Part shown: in pieces, positions 61,461 to 64,000 of the stretch
How the letters are laid out: every line of letters begins with the position of its first letter
Numbering within the stretch: the first letter of the stretch is position 1
Assembly: GCA_002421905.1 (NCBI GenBank)
Contig: DISK01000005.1
Coordinates: 156,434 to 220,433 of the forward strand
DNA: 64,000 nucleotides
Reading direction: 5' to 3'
DNA from: Micavibrio sp. UBA6212
GTDB lineage: Bacteria; Pseudomonadota; Alphaproteobacteria; Micavibrionales; Micavibrionaceae
Notes under the pieces: generated by a model
Seen by the model: the letters and a program-made list of their open reading frames with translations, nothing else
Database searches by the model: none
What the model was told of the DNA's origin: nothing
Made by a program: the position numbers and the translations under genes

Positions 61461-62624
61461 CTATAGAGCCTTTCGTGAATTGGTTATCAAGTTCCCTATA
61501 GAGGAAGCTGCATCCTGAACGGAATTTTTGGTTAAGTGCGCATATCTCTCGGACATTCTAGTATCACCATGCCCCAAGAGCTTTGCGACCATTTGGAGGG
61601 AAAAGCCTTGTCCTATAAGGAGCGAGGCGAAAGTATGCCTTAAGTCATGGATACGAACATCTTCTAATCCAGCCTCTTTGCGAATACGATACCATGGCTT
61701 TGTTGCATTGTTTAGAGGAGCGCTATCTTTGGCGCCTGCAATTATATAGGGGTTGCCTTCAATCTTGGGGGTCTTAATCAAAATGTCCAAAGCACTCGGG
61801 GATAGGTAAATTGTTCTTTTCCCCGTCTTGCTGTCTGGCAAATTCAGAATACCGTTTGAGAAATCAACCCAAACCCATTTGGCTGTCTGTATTTCAGAGA
61901 GCCTAGCGCCCGTTAGCATTAAGAGACGAATAAGGTTGAGAAAGTAAATGGACTCCATTTGAAGTATTTCGGCTTTATCCAATACTTGATTTAGGCGTGA
62001 AATTTCCTCCTGAGTAAGAAATCTTTCGCGGCTTTCTTCTTTATATCTCTGAATGCCCTTTACTGGGTTTGAATGTTGAGGGCGAATTTTCCATGTTTCA
62101 GCAAGATTAAACATTTTGGAAAGCATTTGTAAAATTCGGTTGGCTTGAGAAGGAGTGTTTCTCAATGCAGTATGAAATTTGGCAATATCCAGTTTTGTAA
62201 TCGAAGCCGTTTTAAGACTTCCCAGCATGGGTTTAACAAATTTCCTGATATAGAACTCTTCTAATTTAAGGGTCTTGTCCTTTTTGTGCAGCTTTGAATG
62301 CTCATTCATATAGCGCTCACAAAGCTCCGAAATTGTAGGAGCCTTTCTCGAGACGGAGCGTTCCATGGAGGGGTCTTTGCCCTTGGCAACTTCTGCCAAC
62401 CACTCTTGGGCGATGTTGCGAGCGTTCTCGCACGTAATTTGCCCGTGAGTACCTATAACAGGCTTTCTTTGTCGGCCTTCTTTGTTCCGGTATTTGAGAA
62501 GGTAGACTTTGCGACCTCGGGGCGTAACCTTAACGCCAAAACCTGACACCTTGTCATCCCAATAGACACAATCGGCCTCTTGGGGTTCCAGTTTCTCGAC
62601 GTATATTTTGGTTAGCTTCGGCAT
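61461..62624 (-). CDS. Tyrosine integrase
   Basis: 387 residues from MPKLTKIYVEKLEPQ. The N-terminus is the DUF4102-like arm-binding domain (KVTPRGRKVYLLKYRNKEG), then a core-binding SAM-like domain (about 95-190), then the catalytic domain with Arg in LTGARLSEI, HDLRHTFAS (His-x-x-Arg), LLGHGDTRMSERYAHL (His, and the nucleophile Tyr). All catalytic residues are intact. It is next to attR with the 3' end of its gene inward, as usual for tRNA-targeting integrases. It should carry out integration and, with an excisionase, excision. Confidence 0.95.
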   Translation of the reverse strand: MPKLTKIYVEKLEPQEADCVYWDDKVSGFGVKVTPRGRKVYLLKYRNKEGRQRKPVIGTHGQITCENARNIAQEWLAEVAKGKDPSMERSVSRKAPTISELCERYMNEHSKLHKKDKTLKLEEFYIRKFVKPMLGSLKTASITKLDIAKFHTALRNTPSQANRILQMLSKMFNLAETWKIRPQHSNPVKGIQRYKEESRERFLTQEEISRLNQVLDKAEILQMESIYFLNLIRLLMLTGARLSEIQTAKWVWVDFSNGILNLPDSKTGKRTIYLSPSALDILIKTPKIEGNPYIIAGAKDSAPLNNATKPWYRIRKEAGLEDVRIHDLRHTFASLLIGQGFSLQMVAKLLGHGDTRMSERYAHLTKNSVQDAASSIGNLITNSRKAL

Positions 62625-62638
62625 GGCTCTCAATTTCT

Positions 62639-62657
62639 AGGTACCACATAGGTACCA
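62639..62657. repeat. 19-bp arm repeat, right copy
   Basis: AGGTACCACATAGGTACCA, identical to 53776-53794. It lies just before the integrase start, so it may also overlap the integrase promoter, and is 131 bp inside attR. Confidence 0.8.
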
Positions 62658-62787
62658 ACAGAAAGAATTTAGGGGAGATTTTAAGAGCCGTCAAGAAATC
62701 TCGAAATTAAATTAAGTTATTGATTTATAATCATAAAAATACGTGAGGAAATTTCGGGAAATTTACAGTAACACTATCGAAAACACA

Positions 62788-62836
62788 TTGCCAAGGTAAA
62801 TGTCGAGGGTTCGAATCCCTTCACCCGCTCCAGTTT
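62788..62836. repeat. attR core (49 bp, tRNA-Gly 3' part)
   Basis: Perfect copy of 53684-53732; it includes the tRNA 3' half but no 5' half, so it is not a tRNA gene. Confidence 0.95.
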
Positions 62837-62971
62837 ATAAGTCTCCGAAAATCGATGGAAATTACAAAAGTCGCAAGGGTTCGACAAAAAGCTTCTTGAG
62901 CATCGCGAGAGTAGCGTTTGCAACTTTGCCAAACGAAATGCGGGCAAAGTAATCCCTTCACCCGCTCCAGT
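62837..62971. repeat. Short cassette B (114 bp) with hairpin, closed by a tRNA-Gly 3' remnant
   Basis: Between attR and the remnant AATCCCTTCACCCGCTCCAGT (62951-62971) lies 114 bp homologous to 63665-63780, with shared GGGTTCGACAAAAAGCTT and TAGCGTTTGCAACTTTG. A hairpin ACTTTGCC (62923-62930) / GGCAAAGT (62943-62950) with a 12-base loop abuts the remnant. No reading frame of note. The gap 62634-62994 holds only this, the arm repeat and attR. Confidence 0.8.
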
Positions 62972-62994
62972 CTTTCCGACACTTAATTTTTAAG

Positions 62995-63492
62995 TTAACA
63001 GGCTTGAAAGTCACTAAACGCGGGTAATCTTTTTCCAACAACTTTAGGGTTCTTAACCATAATATTGAAACAACCCGTTTGGTAAAAGTTAGCCGTCAAA
63101 CCATCTTCAATTAAATTGCCCTTATTGTCGCACTCCTTAGCCGTCACAAAATGGCCGTTAGGGTACCCCATTGACTCGCCGTGGGGACCACTACTACTGC
63201 CACCTTGCATATTGGTTTCTAAAACAATGAAGTATTTTCCTCTGACGCTTAAACTAGCATTTTCTGCTCTTTCTAAAAGCGTTTCATTTTTTCCTGTACG
63301 CCCACCAGAAAAGGTAACATTGCTAAATTCTGCACCATCATAATTCACCACTCGATTATCATTTTCATCAAACTTCATATTTTGATCAATTACTACTTTT
63401 TTTGTAGCTTGATCAAAGGCGGTAATTCGCCAACTGGTATCAGCTTCAACTACATCTCCAATTGATAAAAGATCATCTCTTTTGGTTACCAT
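62995..63492 (-). CDS. Cassette C cargo, hypothetical protein about 165 aa
   Basis: The single gene of a 0.67-kb cassette bounded by two tRNA-Gly 3' remnants. The start MVTKRDDLLSIGDV at 63492 is preferred over 63513. No known domain is evident; the sequence looks beta-rich (RITAFDQATKKVVIDQNMKF, YFIVLETNMQGGSSSGPHGE) with two cysteines near the end. No signal or membrane segment. The gene is leftward, toward the element. Short, isolated and surrounded by recombination remnants, it could be a defence, toxin or orphan gene; nothing decides. Confidence 0.6.
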   Translation of the reverse strand: MVTKRDDLLSIGDVVEADTSWRITAFDQATKKVVIDQNMKFDENDNRVVNYDGAEFSNVTFSGGRTGKNETLLERAENASLSVRGKYFIVLETNMQGGSSSGPHGESMGYPNGHFVTAKECDNKGNLIEDGLTANFYQTGCFNIMVKNPKVVGKRLPAFSDFQAC

Positions 63493-63642
63493 GCCATTCT
63501 CCCAATAATACACGTAAAAATAGATATAAGCATACTTAAAATAGTTATGTCAATAAAAATGGCATTTGTTGTTGGTTGGGAGGGTATAAATGGGGGTATG
63601 AAGAGAATTTGAATTGCTAATAGTTCTTTTATAACAATAATT

Positions 63643-63664
63643 AATCCCTTCACCCGCTCCAGTT
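63643..63664. repeat. tRNA-Gly 3' remnant between cassettes C and D
   Basis: AATCCCTTCACCCGCTCCAG plus TT, matching the end of the attL/attR core. Confidence 0.85.
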
Positions 63665-63804
63665 CAGAACTCTCCAGAAATTGTTGGAAGTTATCAGTCT
63701 TTCGGGTTCGACAAAAAGCTTGTCGAGCGGATACGCGAGACTAGCGTTTGCAACTTTGATAAGCAGAGTACAATCAAAGTAATCCCTTCACCCGCTCCAG
63801 TTTT
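63665..63804. repeat. Short cassette D (116 bp) with hairpin, closed by a tRNA-Gly 3' remnant
   Basis: Homologue of cassette B. The hairpin is ACTTTGAT (63753-63760) / ATCAAAGT (63773-63780), again with a 12-base loop and abutting the remnant at 63781-63804. Two base pairs differ from cassette B by compensating changes. A second stem, CGACAA / TTGTCG, is perfect here but only partial in B. Confidence 0.8.
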
Positions 63805-64000
63805 CCGCCCCTTACAGAGATTTCACAAAAATCAAAAAATTCCCTAGGTACCATTTTGATACCAATAGTCCTTTGCTTTTAAGGATGTTCTTTTGTATTT
63901 GTTGTGTGTAAACTTTCATCTGTAAAACCGAACTTTATCCTGCCCAAACAATAAGATGTTTATACGCTTTCTTCTGATATCAACCATTTTGGCAGGCAGC
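63805..64000. mobile_element. Probable left end of a further element, cut by window edge
   Basis: After the last tRNA remnant, CCGCCCCTTACAGAGATTTC and AGGTACCATTTTGATACCA resemble the left arm of the first element (53735-53794), including the GGTACC site position. The rest is AT-rich without a visible gene. Confidence 0.6.

Larger units (their letters stand above)
53684..62836. mobile_element. Integrative element at tRNA-Gly, about 9.1 kb
   Basis: Bounded by perfect 49-bp direct repeats of the tRNA 3' part (attL and attR). It holds a tyrosine integrase next to attR, an AlpA-like regulator, a Rep-like and a DUF736 gene, an inverted-repeat region and a two-gene cargo (KAP NTPase, HEPN-like). 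A 19-bp sequence is repeated near both ends. There are no phage structural, packaging or conjugation-pore genes, so it resembles an integrative plasmid or satellite. The cargo genes are visibly more AT-rich than the neighbouring chromosome, consistent with transfer. Confidence 0.92.
63514..64000. other. Repeat-rich gene-free stretch of cassettes C-E
   Basis: 487 bp without a supported gene. It contains the upstream part of cassette C, two tRNA remnants (63643 and 63781), cassette D and the first part of a further element. Confidence 0.7.

Noticed and set aside
62788..62836. A second tRNA-Gly gene
   Set aside because: Only the 3' part is present; the 5' half and D-arm are missing. It is the attR repeat.
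53684..62836. A prophage
   Set aside because: No capsid, terminase, portal, tail or lysis genes in 9.1 kb; integrase, regulator and Rep-like genes alone fit an integrative plasmid or satellite.
62837..63804. A tmRNA or tRNA-like gene in cassettes B and D (tRNA 3' end preceded by a hairpin and a GCAAACGCT-like stretch on the minus strand)
   Set aside because: There is no acceptor 5' half that pairs with CACCCGC, no T-arm partner strand and no proper tag frame. The tRNA part is only the att remnant.
53684..64000. A classical integron
   Set aside because: The integrase is a phage-type enzyme with an N-terminal DUF4102-like domain and the repeats are tRNA fragments, not attC sites. The likeness is in layout only.
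1..64000. CRISPR array
   Set aside because: No run of short repeats with equal unique spacers; the only regular tandem repeat is the in-frame 138-bp array at 19345-20172.

Overview
The window looks like chromosome of an alphaproteobacterium of moderate GC content. The indicators are the very large (about 1,600-residue) NAD-dependent glutamate dehydrogenase, the two-cold-shock-domain protein, a CnoX / Lon-substrate-binding / Trm112 / DUF971 gene cluster, a DUF1223 protein and a TorF-type porin. The overall mix is reminiscent of Micavibrio-like lineages, but that assignment is inference from gene content; no 16S gene is present.

Layout, left to right. (1) 1-2520: yidC (cut by the window edge), yidD, rnpA and rpmH in one leftward operon, with a perfect DnaA-box sequence upstream of rpmH. 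(2) 2735-8592: an unrecognised conserved gene, ornithine aminotransferase, a patatin-like lipase and DNA polymerase I. (3) 8738-14662: four consecutive paralogous exported proteins of a family I do not recognise, with cysteine-rich N-termini and a strongly conserved core; the fourth carries an extra N-terminal domain. (4) 14672-18328: DUF1223 protein, xanthine phosphoribosyltransferase, a small unknown, and a lemA/M48-protease pair. (5) 18513-27142: the rpmI-rplT and pheS-pheT translation genes, split by about 4.5 kb holding a HAF-repeat autotransporter, a YciI-like protein, a HAD phosphatase and a RAP-domain protein with a helical N-terminus. (6) 27220-53556: mostly housekeeping and envelope genes (lipoprotein, fadD, cold-shock protein, glutamate dehydrogenase, an adaptor-RND-MATE export operon, RsmC-like methyltransferase, rpoZ, chemoreceptor, porin, leuA with a leucine leader peptide, the CnoX cluster, ProX-like deacylase).

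(7) 53654-64000 is accessory DNA at a tRNA-Gly(GCC) gene. A perfect 49-bp direct repeat of the tRNA 3' part bounds a roughly 9.1-kb element with a tyrosine integrase, an AlpA-like regulator, a Rep-like protein, a DUF736 protein, a large inverted-repeat region that could be its origin, and as cargo a two-gene operon: a membrane-anchored KAP P-loop NTPase followed by a protein with a HEPN-like RNxxxxH motif. This pair is the best candidate for an undescribed (anti-phage or abortive-infection) system here. Beyond the element the tRNA 3' end recurs three more times and separates short cassettes: two homologous units of about 115 bp with a covarying hairpin, one 0.67-kb cassette with a single gene, and a left arm resembling that of the first element, which probably begins another element past the window edge.
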